Assembly: GCF_004135345.1 (NCBI RefSeq)
Contig: NZ_CP035495.1
Location: 2,914,001 to 2,978,000, forward strand
Length of the DNA: 64,000 bases
Direction of reading: 5' to 3'
Source of the DNA: Xylanimonas allomyrinae
GTDB lineage: Bacteria; Actinomycetota; Actinomycetes; Actinomycetales; Cellulomonadaceae
The position numbers were made by a program, and so were the translations under genes. The notes under the pieces were generated by a model that saw only the letters and a list, made by a program, of their open reading frames with translations, made no database searches and was not told the origin of the DNA. Shown here piece by piece: positions 43,112 through 51,758 of the stretch. Position 1 is the first letter of the stretch. Every line of letters starts with the position of its first letter.

Positions 43112-44005
43112 ATGCGCACCCGTTCCGCCTTGCCCGTCGCCGCGCTCGCGGTGGCCACCCTCGCCCTCGGCGCCTGCACGTCCGCCTCGCAGGACGCCTC
43201 GTCGTCCGGTTCCCCGAGCGCCGCAGGCGTCACCAAGGACGCCGAGATCGCGGCCATGGTGCCGGACGCCGTCGCCGAGGACGGCAAGCTGACCGTCGGC
43301 GCAGAACTGACGTACGCGCCGCTGGAGTTCGTCGGCACCGACGGCAAGACTCCCGTCGGCCTCGACGTCGACATCGCCGACGCGGTCGCGCGGCTCATGG
43401 GCCTGGAGGCCGACGTCCAGTCGAGCCAGTTCGACTCGATCATCCCCGGCATCGGCACGCGCTACGAGGTCGGCATCTCGGCGTTCACCATCAACGCCGA
43501 ACGCCTCCAGGCCGTCAACATGATCAGCTACTTCGACGCCGGGTCGCAGTTCGCCGTCCTCAAGGGCAACCCCGACGCCATCGACCCCGATTCCCTGTGC
43601 GGCCTGACCGTCGGCGTGCAGACCGGCACCGTCCAGCAGGACGAGCTGGAGGAGATCAAGGCCACCTGCCCGGCCGACAACCCGCTGGAGATCCTGCCCT
43701 ACGCCAAGCAGGCCGACGTGACCACCAACCTCGTGGGCGGCAAGCTCCAGGCCATGTACGCCGACTCGCCCGTCGTCGCCTACGCCGTCGAGCAGGCGGA
43801 CGGGGCCATCGAGACGCTCGGCGAGATCCGGGACGCCGCGCCCTACGGCGTCGTCGTCGCCAAGGACGACCTCGCCCTCGCGCAGGCCGTGCAGGCCGCG
43901 CTCCAGCGCCTCATGGACGACGGCACGCTCGCGAAGATCGCCGCCGCGTGGGGCAACGAGCAGGGCGCGCTGACCACGGCGGAGCTCAACCCGACCGTCG
44001 GCTGA
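43112..44005 (+). CDS. Polar amino-acid ABC transporter, substrate-binding lipoprotein (copy 1)
   Basis: A 297-residue lipoprotein with lipobox LGAC at residues 19-22, followed by a Ser-rich tether and an SBP_bac_3 domain: LTVGAELTYAPLEFV, GLDVDIADAVARLMG, DSIIPGIGTRYEVGIS and VGVQTGTVQQDEL carry the ligand-carboxylate and amine contacts of the polar amino-acid family. A cysteine pair (in SLCGLTVG and KATCPAD) is shared with the next gene. ATG 43112 has CCGGAG upstream. With copy 2 it forms a tandem duplication, the promoter palindrome included, and serves the permease and ATPase downstream. Arginine, ornithine or lysine is the likely ligand, judging from the ArgR-type site. Confidence 0.9.
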   Translation: MRTRSALPVAALAVATLALGACTSASQDASSSGSPSAAGVTKDAEIAAMVPDAVAEDGKLTVGAELTYAPLEFVGTDGKTPVGLDVDIADAVARLMGLEADVQSSQFDSIIPGIGTRYEVGISAFTINAERLQAVNMISYFDAGSQFAVLKGNPDAIDPDSLCGLTVGVQTGTVQQDELEEIKATCPADNPLEILPYAKQADVTTNLVGGKLQAMYADSPVVAYAVEQADGAIETLGEIRDAAPYGVVVAKDDLALAQAVQAALQRLMDDGTLAKIAAAWGNEQGALTTAELNPTVG

Positions 44006-44050
44006 GCCGCCCGAGGTCGCTCGACTCGCTTGGCGAATCTTGCGACCATG

Positions 44051-44064
44051 TGCATACTCATGCA
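44051..44064. promoter_or_regulatory. ArgR-box-like palindrome, site 2
   Basis: TGCATACTCATGCA differs by one base from site 1 and lies 33 bp before the second binding-protein start. The same spacing from site to start in both copies indicates that the regulatory region was duplicated with the gene. Confidence 0.6.
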
Positions 44065-44096
44065 TCCCAAGGCACACCACCTCACCGGAGCACATC

Positions 44097-44990
44097 ATGC
44101 GCACTCGGAACGTCCTTCCCGTCGCGGTGGCTGCCGCCGCGGCCCTCACCCTGACCGCCTGCACGTCCGCGTCCGAGGGCGGCAGCGCGAGCGCGAGCAC
44201 CGACCCGACGGCCGTCACCAAGGACGACGCGATCGCCGCGCTCGTGCCTGAGGCCGTCGCCGCCGACGGGAAGCTCACGATCGGCTCCGACCTCACGTAC
44301 GCCCCGGCAGAGTTCGTCGACACCGACGGCAAGACGCCGGTCGGCTTCGACATCGAGATCGCGACCGCGCTCGCGCACCTCATGGGTCTGGAGCCCGACA
44401 TCCAGTCGAGCACCTTCGACGCGATCATCCCGGGCGTCGGCACGCGCTACGAGGCAGGCATCTCGTCGTTCACCGTGACCCCCGCCCGCCTGGAGGCGGT
44501 CAGCATGGTCACCTACCTCGAGGCGGGCTCGCTGTTCGCGGTCGCCAAGGGCAACCCCGACGGCGTCGACCCCGACTCCCTGTGCGGGCTGACGGTGGGC
44601 GTGCAGACCGGCACCACGCAGCAGGACGAGCTCGAGGAGACCAAGGCCACCTGCCCGTCCGACGCGCCGCTCACGCTGCTGCCGTACGAGAAGCAGGCGG
44701 ACGTCACCACCAACCTGGTGGGCGGCAAGGTCCAGGCCATGTACGCCGACTCGCCCGTCACCTCCTACGCCGTCGAGCAGACCGAGGGCCAGCTCGAGGT
44801 CCTCGGCGACATCCGGGACGCCGCACCCGAGGCCGTCGTCGTGCCCCGGGGCGACGACGCCATGGCCAAGGCCGTGCAGGCCGCGCTGCAGAAGCTCATG
44901 GACGACGGCACGCTCCAGCAGATCCTCGCCTCGTGGGGCAACGGCGAGAGCGCGCTGACGACGGCGGAGATCGACCCGAAGGTCGGCTGA
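44097..44990 (+). CDS. Polar amino-acid ABC transporter, substrate-binding lipoprotein (copy 2)
   Basis: Another 297-residue lipoprotein (lipobox LTAC), roughly 70% identical by eye to copy 1 along its length, with the same LTYAPAEFVDTDGKTPVGFD, IIPGVGTRYEAGIS and VGVQTGTTQQDELEE blocks. Differences are concentrated in the ligand-pocket strands (for example FTVTPARLEAV against FTINAERLQAV) and near the end, so ligand preference may differ. ATG 44097 has CCGGAG 6 nt upstream. Its own palindrome suggests independent promoter activity. Permease and ATPase genes follow after a hairpin at 45012-45047. Confidence 0.9.
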   Translation: MRTRNVLPVAVAAAAALTLTACTSASEGGSASASTDPTAVTKDDAIAALVPEAVAADGKLTIGSDLTYAPAEFVDTDGKTPVGFDIEIATALAHLMGLEPDIQSSTFDAIIPGVGTRYEAGISSFTVTPARLEAVSMVTYLEAGSLFAVAKGNPDGVDPDSLCGLTVGVQTGTTQQDELEETKATCPSDAPLTLLPYEKQADVTTNLVGGKVQAMYADSPVTSYAVEQTEGQLEVLGDIRDAAPEAVVVPRGDDAMAKAVQAALQKLMDDGTLQQILASWGNGESALTTAEIDPKVG

Positions 44991-45011
44991 CCCCCGGCAC
45001 CACGCAGCGCC

Positions 45012-45047
45012 GATCGGCGCGCTCAGCAGCGGCTGGGCGCGCCGATC
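45012..45047. terminator. Hairpin between binding-protein and permease genes
   Basis: GATCGGCGCGC (45012-45022) pairs perfectly with 45037-45047 across a 14-nt loop. A partial terminator here would keep the binding protein more abundant than the membrane components, as is common in ABC importer operons. Confidence 0.55.
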
Positions 45048-45109
45048 AGGCATGCTGACCACTGTCGGCGTCATCGCCGGCGTCAACGCTAGAGACGGAG
45101 GAACGGCGC

Positions 45110-46060
45110 ATGAGCGACCCGATCCCGCATCGCATCCATGCCCGTCCGGTTCCGCGGCCGGGGCGCGTCGTCGGAGCGCTCGTGATCCTCGTGATCGCCG
45201 CGATGGCGCTCCACGGGCTCGTCACCAACGCGACGTTCCGCTGGGACACCGTCTGGCTGTATCTGCGTGACATCGTCGTCATCCGCGGCATCGGCTGGAC
45301 GCTCGTGCTCACCGTCGGGTCGATGGCCCTGGCCATCGTCATGGCGGTGCTGCTGGCCGTCATGCGCCGGTCCGACAACCCGGTGATGCGCGGGGTGAGC
45401 TGGACCTACATCTGGTTCTTCCGTGGCACGCCCGTCTGGGTGCAGCTCACCTTCTGGGGGCTGCTGTCGGTGCTCTACCCGCGCCTGAGCATCGGCGTCC
45501 CGTTCGGCCCCGAGTTCTTCTCGTTCTCGACCAAGGACGTCGTCACCGCGTTCTGGGCGGCGCTGCTGGGCCTGGCCTTCAACGAGGCCGCCTACCTCGC
45601 CGAGATCGTGCGCGCCGGCCTGACGTCGGTCGACCCCGGTCAGGAGGAGGCCGCCAAGGCGCTCGGGATGAGCAACTCCACGATCCTGCGGCGTGTGGTG
45701 CTGCCCCAGGCCATGCGGGTCATCGTGCCGCCCACCGGCAACGAGACCATCTCGATGCTCAAGACGACGTCGCTGGTCATCGCCGTGCCCTTCACGCTCG
45801 AGCTGTTCTACGCCACCAACGCCATCGGGAACCGGCTCTACCAGCCGATCCCGCTGCTGGTCATCGCGTCGATCTGGTATCTGGTCATCACCTCGATCCT
45901 CATGGTCGGCCAGCACTACCTCGAGCAGTACTACGGCCGAGGGTTCGGCAGCGAGACCAAGGGCCGTCGCCCTCCGAGACCCGGGGGCCCCAGCCGGCAG
46001 GAGGCCATCCAGGCCGCCGGGACCACCAAGGACGACCCCTTCCTGGAGGTGACCCCATGA
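45110..46060 (+). CDS. Polar amino-acid ABC transporter, permease
   Basis: A 316-residue inner-membrane permease of the HisM/GlnP type with five predicted helices. The N-terminal TM-box segment is [20 protein letters not shown] and the cytoplasmic EAA loop [30 protein letters not shown] contacts the ATPase. A single permease gene implies a homodimer. ATG 45110 has CGGAGGAAC upstream. The stop overlaps the ATPase start (ATGA). The last 40 residues form a Pro/Arg-rich hydrophilic tail longer than in most relatives. Confidence 0.92.
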   Translation: MSDPIPHRIHARPVPRPGRVVGALVILVIAAMALHGLVTNATFRWDTVWLYLRDIVVIRGIGWTLVLTVGSMALAIVMAVLLAVMRRSDNPVMRGVSWTYIWFFRGTPVWVQLTFWGLLSVLYPRLSIGVPFGPEFFSFSTKDVVTAFWAALLGLAFNEAAYLAEIVRAGLTSVDPGQEEAAKALGMSNSTILRRVVLPQAMRVIVPPTGNETISMLKTTSLVIAVPFTLELFYATNAIGNRLYQPIPLLVIASIWYLVITSILMVGQHYLEQYYGRGFGSETKGRRPPRPGGPSRQEAIQAAGTTKDDPFLEVTP

Positions 46061-46838
46061 GCGCCGAGCGCATGGTCGAGATCCGCGGCGTCCACAAGGA
46101 GTTCGGCCACGGCCACGACGCCGTGCACGTGCTGCGCGGCATCGACCTCGACGTCGCCCGTGGCTCGGTGACCGTCATCCTGGGGCCGTCCGGATCGGGC
46201 AAGTCGACGCTGCTGCGCTGCATCAACGAGCTGGAGGACATCACGGCGGGCTCCGTCGTCGTCGACGGCGAGCGCATGGGCTACCGGCTCGACGACAAGG
46301 GCGTGCTGCACCGCCTGCACCCCAAGGTCATCGCGCGGCAGCGCCGCCGGATCGGCATGGTGTTCCAGCGCTTCCACCTGTTCCCCCACCTGACGGCCCT
46401 CGAGAACGTCATGGAGGCCCCCTGCGCGTGCGGGGGCTGTCCAAGGCGGACGCGCGCGCCCAGGCCGAGGAGCTGCTCGTCCGCGTGGGGCTCGCCGACC
46501 GGGCCAACCACTACCCGGCCCAGCTCTCCGGCGGCCAGCAGCAGCGCGTCGCAATCGCGCGGGCGCTGGCGATGGACCCCGACCTCATGCTGTTCGACGA
46601 GCCGACGTCCGCGCTCGACCCCGAGCTCGTGGGCGAGGTGCTCGCCGTCATGAAGGACCTCGCGGTGTCGGGCATGACGATGATCGTCGTGACTCACGAG
46701 ATCGGGTTCGCGCGCGAGGTTGCCGATCACGTCGTCTTCATGGACCAAGGGCTCGTCGTCGAGGAGGGCCCGGCGTCCCAGGTCATCGACGACCCGCGCC
46801 AGCCGCGCACGCGCGACTTCCTCGCCCACGTGTTGTGA
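46057..46838 (+). CDS. Polar amino-acid ABC transporter, ATP-binding protein (frame broken by one missing base)
   Basis: A GlnQ/HisP-type ATPase of 260 residues after restoring one C in the run at 46418-46422. Walker [10 protein letters not shown]-loop [21 protein letters not shown] lie before the break; signature [15 protein letters not shown], Walker [15 protein letters not shown] and switch [15 protein letters not shown] lie after it in the other frame. An insert of about 16 residues after the Walker A strand ([16 protein letters not shown]) is typical of the HisP group. It completes the transporter with the permease and two binding proteins. The lesion is isolated, so assembly error is likely. 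Confidence 0.92.
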
Positions 46839-46873
46839 CGTCGTTCTGACACCGGGCCGGCCGCCACCGGTAT

Positions 46874-46901
46874 GGAACCTCCGGTGCGGCCGGTGCGTGT
46901 T
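46874..46901 (+). promoter_or_regulatory. ECF-type promoter of the sigma-factor gene
   Basis: GGAACC (46874-46879) and CGTGTT (46896-46901), 16 bp apart, match the -35 GGAAC and -10 CGT hexamers of ECF sigma promoters. The start codon ATG 46908 follows after exactly 6 nt, so the transcript would be leaderless. Autoregulation by the sigma factor encoded downstream is inferred. Confidence 0.65.
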
Positions 46902-46907
46902 CCGGGT

Positions 46908-47573
46908 ATGACGACGACGGCCGCCGACGCGGTGCTCGACGACGACGACGGGATCGACGTCGTGCTCGGCGACGACGGGATCGACGTCGTGCTCACCCAC
47001 GCCGACCGGAACGCCGAGTTCACGGCGTTCATGCGGTCGGCCCACGAGCCGCTGCACCGCATGGCCTACCTGCTGTGCGGCGACGCCCACCGCGCCGACG
47101 AGCTCACGCAGCAGACCTTCGAGCGCACCTACCGTGCGTGGTCACGGGCGCGGGACGGCGATCCCCTGGCCTACGCGCGCCGCATCCTGGCGAACCTGCG
47201 GATCGACGGATGGCGCCGCACCCGCCGGGAGGTGCTCGCCGGGCCCGAGGACCTGCCCGAGCGACCGGACGGCAGCCCCGGCGCGACCGGGAACGCCCCG
47301 CGTGCCGCGACCGCCGCGGTCGACGACCGCGACGCCGTCGTGCGGGCGCTGCTCCTGCTGCCGCTCAAGCAGCGGCGCGTCGTGGTGCTGCGACACCTGC
47401 TCGACCTGACCGAGGCCGAGGTTGCCGTCGAGCTGGGCGTGCCTGTTGGGACGGTGAAGTCCAATGCCTCACGTGGCCTCGCACACCTGCGCGCGATCCT
47501 CGACCTCGACCCGCGCCCGGCCACGCCGCACGCCCGACCTCAGCAACGACCCACCTCCGGAGGCTCCCGATGA
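46908..47573 (+). CDS. ECF RNA polymerase sigma factor (SigE-like group)
   Basis: A 221-residue extracytoplasmic-function sigma factor. Region 2 covers LHRMAYLLCGDAHRADELTQQTFERTYRAW (-10 recognition) and region 4 covers LPLKQRRVVVLRHLLDLTEAEVAVELGVPVGTVKSNASRGLAHLR (-35 HTH). The N-terminal 30 residues contain a duplicated segment DDGIDVVL, encoded by a perfect 24-bp repeat (46944-46967 and 46971-46994), which is not part of the family. The stop overlaps the start of the membrane partner (ATGA), the normal arrangement for a sigma/anti-sigma pair. An ECF promoter directly in front suggests positive feedback. Confidence 0.92.
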   Translation: MTTTAADAVLDDDDGIDVVLGDDGIDVVLTHADRNAEFTAFMRSAHEPLHRMAYLLCGDAHRADELTQQTFERTYRAWSRARDGDPLAYARRILANLRIDGWRRTRREVLAGPEDLPERPDGSPGATGNAPRAATAAVDDRDAVVRALLLLPLKQRRVVVLRHLLDLTEAEVAVELGVPVGTVKSNASRGLAHLRAILDLDPRPATPHARPQQRPTSGGSR

Positions 47574-48493
47574 CCGCCCACCAGGACGAGCAGCTCGCCG
47601 CGCGGCTGCGTCGTGCGACCGCCCAGGCGCCGGCGTCGGCCCTCGACCTCGACGACGTCCTGCACGCGGCGCGCGGCAAGGCGCGCCGCGCGCGAGCCGT
47701 GACCGGCGTGGGTGTCGCGCTCGCGCTCGGCCTCACCGGCATCGGCGTCGCCGAGGTGGGCCCGCGGCTGGTCTCCCCGTCGTCCGAACCGGCCGGCCGC
47801 TCCGCCGCGACCGGGGAGCGGCTGTGCCCCGACGGGACCGCGCTCGACGTGTCGTTCGGCGAGGTCGGCGAGCCGCAGCCGTGGGTGTCCCGCGTGCAGC
47901 GCATGGAGGTCGCGGCCGACGGGCGTCCGGGCGCCTGGGCGGACGTGCGACCGGACGACGGGTCCCCGTGGGTGCACGTCCTCGCCCGCACGGCCCCCGG
48001 CTGGTACCGGACCGTGGTCCTGAACCGCGCACGCGAGCTGCGTCACCCGCTCATCCCCGACGGCGTCCGGACGCTGCGGGGTCGGGCCGTGATCGCGCCC
48101 GACGACCCGGCGACGCTCGTGCACAGCGGGTCGGATCCCGTCGTCCGGAGCGGGTCGGCGCCGGCCGCCTTCGATCCCCGGCCCGGTGACGTCTTCCTCG
48201 CCTACACCGCGGCGCAGCGGGCCACGGTGGACGGCGCGGTCGGCTGCCGGCCGGAGAGCGAGCCGTTCGTCCTGACCTCCACGACGGTCGAGGAGTTCGA
48301 CGTCGTGGTGCGCTGCGCTCCGCAGACCGAGGGCCTGACGGGCGTCGGCGTCGTGGTGGCCATGGCCTTGTGCCCGCCCGACCGCCTCCCCGAGCAGGCT
48401 CGCAGGCACCTGGAGTCACTGCTGAGCGGACCGCAGGGCGAGGCCGCGCGAAACGAGGCGATCCGGATGCTCGGGCTCCCGGCCGACGGCTGA
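47570..48493 (+). CDS. Single-pass membrane protein coupled to the ECF sigma factor
   Basis: A 307-residue protein with a short cytoplasmic part (residues 1-43), one membrane helix (about 44-62, AVTGVGVALALGLTGIGVA) and a 240-residue extracytoplasmic domain with four cysteines and conserved Trp residues. Its coupling to the sigma gene and topology suggest an anti-sigma factor or accessory sensor, but no zinc-binding (ZAS) motif is visible in the N-terminus. SigE-type ECF operons in actinobacteria often carry such a protein of unknown function. ATG 47570 has CCGGAGG upstream and overlaps the sigma stop. Confidence 0.75.
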   Translation: MTAHQDEQLAARLRRATAQAPASALDLDDVLHAARGKARRARAVTGVGVALALGLTGIGVAEVGPRLVSPSSEPAGRSAATGERLCPDGTALDVSFGEVGEPQPWVSRVQRMEVAADGRPGAWADVRPDDGSPWVHVLARTAPGWYRTVVLNRARELRHPLIPDGVRTLRGRAVIAPDDPATLVHSGSDPVVRSGSAPAAFDPRPGDVFLAYTAAQRATVDGAVGCRPESEPFVLTSTTVEEFDVVVRCAPQTEGLTGVGVVVAMALCPPDRLPEQARRHLESLLSGPQGEAARNEAIRMLGLPADG

Positions 48494-48619
48494 GGGAGCC
48501 GGAGACCCGCCGCCACGACGAGCGAGCCGGGCAGGTCGTGACCGACACGGGTCGTGGTCGGCCGCAGTCGGCCGCTGCGTTCGGTCGGTGCGGGGTGCGG
48601 CACGCCGTCGCGCGCTCGG

Positions 48620-49611
48620 CTACTCGCAGGCCAGGCCGTTGCGGTCCAGGTCGAGCAGGCGCGAGTAGAACGGTTCGCCCTTGGCGATCGGGGTGCGTAC
48701 GCCGGACTGGCGGAGCTGTTCGCACGCCTTGAGGACCTGCCGGTCCGCGTCGTCCAGAGGCTCCTGCGGGTCCGGAGCCGATGCTGCGGACCCCCGTGCT
48801 GCCTCCTGTGCTGCCTCCTGTGCTGCCGCCTGAGCCGCCTCCTGGGTGGCCTGCTGCTCGTCGAGCTGCTGCTGCCGCGAGGTCTGCTGGGCCTCCTTCT
48901 GCGCGACGGCGTCCTCGCGCCGCGTCACGTCGGCCTCGCGTTGCGTGAGGGACTCCTTCTCGGCCATCACGGAGGTGCGCTCCGCGTCGAGGTCGGCGCG
49001 GTCCTCGGCCACCGCGGCCTGTGCCCGCTGGGCATCGACCACGGCCTGGTTGGCGTCGGAGGTCTGCACCACCGAGGCGACGACGCCCACGATGACCCCG
49101 AGCCCGAAGAACGCGAGCGCGACGCTCGCCACGAGCATGCGGCCGGCGCGCGGGCGCGCGGCAGGTGCGGTGCCCCTCGCGGCTGCCGGGCGGCGGCTCG
49201 CACGGCCCGACGACGGCGCGGTGGGGGCGTCGTCGGCCGGTACGCCGTCGGCCGGTACGCCCCGAGTCCCCGGGGCGGTGGTGGTCCTGGCGTGCAGCGA
49301 CCCGCCGGGCAGAGGCACGGCCGCGCCCTGACGAGCGACGGAGCGCGTGCGGGGGAGGCGGGGGCGGGCGGCGCGGACACCGGTGGAGGGGGCGCCGCGG
49401 GGAGGTCGACCGCCTGGAGGACGGTGGTGGCGCCCGAAGGCGGTGTCGCCGGTGTGGGTGTCGCCGGTGTGGGTGTCGTTGGCGTGGCCTGGATCCAGTA
49501 GTCCCATCCCGCGGGTGCCGGAGGCCAGGAAGGATCGGGCGTCCAGCCCGGCTCGGGCCGGAACCCGGGCGGGACCTGCCACCCGGGCGGAGGGTTGAAC
49601 TGCGCGGGCAT
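48620..49611 (-). CDS. Membrane protein with coiled coil and Excalibur calcium-binding domain (frame broken by one missing base)
   Basis: A 330-residue protein after restoring one base near 49331. The first frame starts MPAQFNPPPGWQVPPGF, a Pro/Trp-rich leader usual in actinobacterial membrane proteins; the second holds a single membrane helix (MLVASVALAFFGLGVIVGVVAS), an Ala/Glu/Gln-rich coiled coil of about 85 residues outside the membrane, and a C-terminal Excalibur domain ending DLDRNGLACE with a Cys pair. Excalibur domains bind calcium and occur in exported proteins. The coding DNA is rich in short repeats: CCGGTGTGGGTGTCG units near 49450-49490, a 15-bp duplication near 49237-49262 and GCTGCCTCCTGT units near 48797-48830. 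Confidence 0.72.
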
Positions 49612-49715
49612 CCGTCCTCCTTCGTATTGTGGCGGCGCCCACTATGGCGGAGAACGCACCGCGAGGTCCAGACGCCGCCTCGGCCACGGGGCACGAGCGA
49701 TGGCCGGTGCCGACA

Positions 49716-49757
49716 CGGCAACGGCCGGCCGCCCCGAGGGGCGACCGGCCGTTGCCG
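49716..49757 (-). terminator. Terminator of the cold-shock gene
   Basis: A long GC-rich inverted repeat: CGGCAACGGCCGG and CCGGCCGTTGCCG arms flank a second CGCCCC/GGGGCG stem with a 3-nt loop. It lies 55 bp after the cold-shock stop codon and can also stop transcription from the opposite side. Confidence 0.75.
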
Positions 49758-49812
49758 TGCGATGCACTGAGATCGTCGTGCGGCGTGACGCGAGGTCACG
49801 CCGACCGCGAGA

Positions 49813-50016
49813 TCAGAGCGGGCGGATGTTCTCCGCCTGCAGACCCTTGGGGCCCTGCGCGGTGTCGAACTCGACGCGCTGACCCTCCTCGAGGCTGCGG
49901 TAGCCGTTGGTCTGGATGGCCGAGTAGTGCGCGAAGACGTCCTGAGAACCGTCCTCGGGGGCGATGAACCCGTAGCCCTTCTCCGCGTTGAACCACTTCA
50001 CGGTTCCGGTAGCCAT
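49813..50016 (-). CDS. cspA: Cold-shock domain protein
   Basis: A 67-residue OB-fold nucleic-acid chaperone. [21 protein letters not shown] contains RNP-1 (KGYGFI) and DVFAHYSAI is RNP-2; [15 protein letters not shown] closes the fold. Length and sequence match the CspA family, which melts structured RNA at low temperature or during growth transitions. ATG 50016 has AAGGAGAGC upstream. A 7-bp hairpin (50041-50059) sits just in front of the ribosome binding site in a leader of probably over 100 nt, a usual place for cold-dependent control of csp messages. Confidence 0.97.
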   Translation of the reverse strand: MATGTVKWFNAEKGYGFIAPEDGSQDVFAHYSAIQTNGYRSLEEGQRVEFDTAQGPKGLQAENIRPL

Positions 50017-50382
50017 GTCTTGCTCTCCTTCAAGAGTGACGACCTCGACGTCCGAGGTCGTGCATCACGGTGTTCGTCGTCAACTCTTGGTAGAACAAGG
50101 TTCGCTTCGGGCCGCACACATCTTCTGCGCGACCCTCTGCGCAGGACGGGAACCGTCCGGGACAACTGAGGCACTGCAACGAAGCAGAACGCTACGCGAC
50201 GGGTCCCGCGGGCGCTACCCCTTCGCGCCATGCGTGTGAGAGTTCCGGCGCGGTGATGGTCACGGTCTGGTCACGATGAGCGCGTTGTGACGCACGAGAC
50301 ACGATCACGTCACACTCAACGGCTATCTTCGCCGCCACTACATGCGGCATTCGCCGCACGTGAATCCCTGGAGGCATCACAC
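50017..50382. other. Divergent control region of cspA and livK
   Basis: No gene in these 366 bp. The cspA side (minus) has a hairpin GACCTCG-ACGTC-CGAGGTC at 50041-50059 and a TTGACG at about 50082-50077 that may be a promoter box. The livK side has TATCTT (50324-50329) as a possible -10 and an inverted repeat TGCGG-CATTCG-CCGCA at 50343-50358 just before the ribosome binding site. Confidence 0.4.
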
Positions 50383-51672
50383 ATGATTGGACGACCTTCG
50401 GCCGCAAAGGGCCTCGCCATCGCCACGGCCCTCGGGCTTTCCCTTGCCGCTTGTGCCAGTTCCAGTCAGGGGTCGTCGAGCGACGCCGCCTCTGGAGGCA
50501 GCGCCGACCCGCTCGCGCTGGGCACGATCCTGCCGGTCACCGGCACGCTCTCGTTCCTCAACCCGCCCATGGCGGCGGGCGTCGGTCTGGCGGTCGACGA
50601 CATCAACGCGGCCGGCGGCGTGCTCGGCAACCCCGTCACGGTCGAGAACGGCGACTCGGGCGACACCACCGACCTGACGGTCGCGCGGGGCACCGCGACG
50701 GACCTCATCGGCAAGGGTGTCTCCGCCGTGCTCGGCGCCGCATCGTCGGGCGTGTCGCTCGCCGTGGTCGACCAGTTCGCCGAGGCCGGTGTCATGGAGG
50801 TCTCACCCGCGAACACCGCGACCGACCTGTCGGGCTACGGGCCCTACTTCGCCCGCACGTCGCCGCCCGACACGGTGCAGGGCGCCGCACTCGGCGCGCA
50901 GATCCTCGACGACGGCCACACCAAGGTCGGGTTCCTCGTCCAGAACGAGCCCTACGGCAACGGCCTGCGCGACAACATCGAGAAGGCCATCGAGGCCGGC
51001 GGCGCCGAGACCGTCTACGGCGGCACGGGCGCCGGGCAGGAGTTCGCGCCGGGCGAGACCAACTTCGGCGCCCAGGTGACCGACCTGCTCGCGCAGAAGC
51101 CCGACGCCATCGCCATCGTCGCCTTCGAGGAGACCATCGCCATCGTCAACGAGCTCGTCGGGCAGGGCTGGGACTTCAACGGGACCACGTACTTCGTCGA
51201 CGGCAACCTGACCAACTACGGCGACAAGTTCGACCCGGGCACGCTCGAGGGCGTCCAGGGCACGCTCCCCGGGGCCCAGGCGCCCGGCGACTTCCAGGCT
51301 CGCCTCAAGGAGTGGTCGACGGCCAACGGCAACGGTGAGCTCAACGACTTCTCCTACGCGGCCGAGGCCTACGACGCCACGACGCTGATCGCCCTCGCGG
51401 CCGTGCGCGGCGGCGCCACCGACGGCAAGACGATCTCCGAGAACATCCGTGCCGTCTCAGGCGGCGAGGACGGTGCCGTGGAGGTCACGACGTACGAGGA
51501 GGGCGTCAAGGCGCTCGAGGGCGGCAAGCAGATCGCGTTCCGGGGCAAGTCCGGCATCGGCCCGCTCGACGACAACAACGACCCGTCGTCGGCGTTCATC
51601 GGCATCTACAAGTACGGCGCCGACAACACCTACACCTACGTGAAGTCGGTCGAGGGCAAGCCCTCGGAGTAG
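50383..51672 (+). CDS. livK: Branched-chain amino-acid ABC transporter, binding lipoprotein
   Basis: A 429-residue lipoprotein with signal peptide and lipobox LAAC (residues ~22-25), then a Ser/Gly tether and a Peripla_BP_6 domain: LALGTILPVTGTLSFLNPPMAAG, DDINAAGGVLGNPV, VLGAASSGVSLAVVDQFAEAGVMEVSPANTATDL and the later AEAYDATTLIALA. These are the leucine/isoleucine/valine-binding family blocks; amides or urea are alternative ligands in the family. ATG 50383 has TGGAGG 8 nt upstream, so the longer frame from 50287 is rejected. It converges with the permease/ATPase genes livHMGF, an unusual split of the cluster, and ends at a strong terminator. Confidence 0.9.
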   Translation: MIGRPSAAKGLAIATALGLSLAACASSSQGSSSDAASGGSADPLALGTILPVTGTLSFLNPPMAAGVGLAVDDINAAGGVLGNPVTVENGDSGDTTDLTVARGTATDLIGKGVSAVLGAASSGVSLAVVDQFAEAGVMEVSPANTATDLSGYGPYFARTSPPDTVQGAALGAQILDDGHTKVGFLVQNEPYGNGLRDNIEKAIEAGGAETVYGGTGAGQEFAPGETNFGAQVTDLLAQKPDAIAIVAFEETIAIVNELVGQGWDFNGTTYFVDGNLTNYGDKFDPGTLEGVQGTLPGAQAPGDFQARLKEWSTANGNGELNDFSYAAEAYDATTLIALAAVRGGATDGKTISENIRAVSGGEDGAVEVTTYEEGVKALEGGKQIAFRGKSGIGPLDDNNDPSSAFIGIYKYGADNTYTYVKSVEGKPSE

Positions 51673-51681
51673 CCACGACGC

Positions 51682-51720
51682 CGACGGCCCGGGCTCCCTC
51701 ACGAGGAGCCCGGGCCGTCG
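51682..51720 (+). terminator. Terminator of livK
   Basis: CGACGGCCCGGGCTCC (51682-51697) and GGAGCCCGGGCCGTCG (51705-51720) form a perfect 16-bp stem with a 7-nt loop, 10 bp after the livK stop. Confidence 0.85.
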
Positions 51721-51758
51721 CACGTGCGCCTGCGGCCATCACCCGTGCGCCTGCGCAC

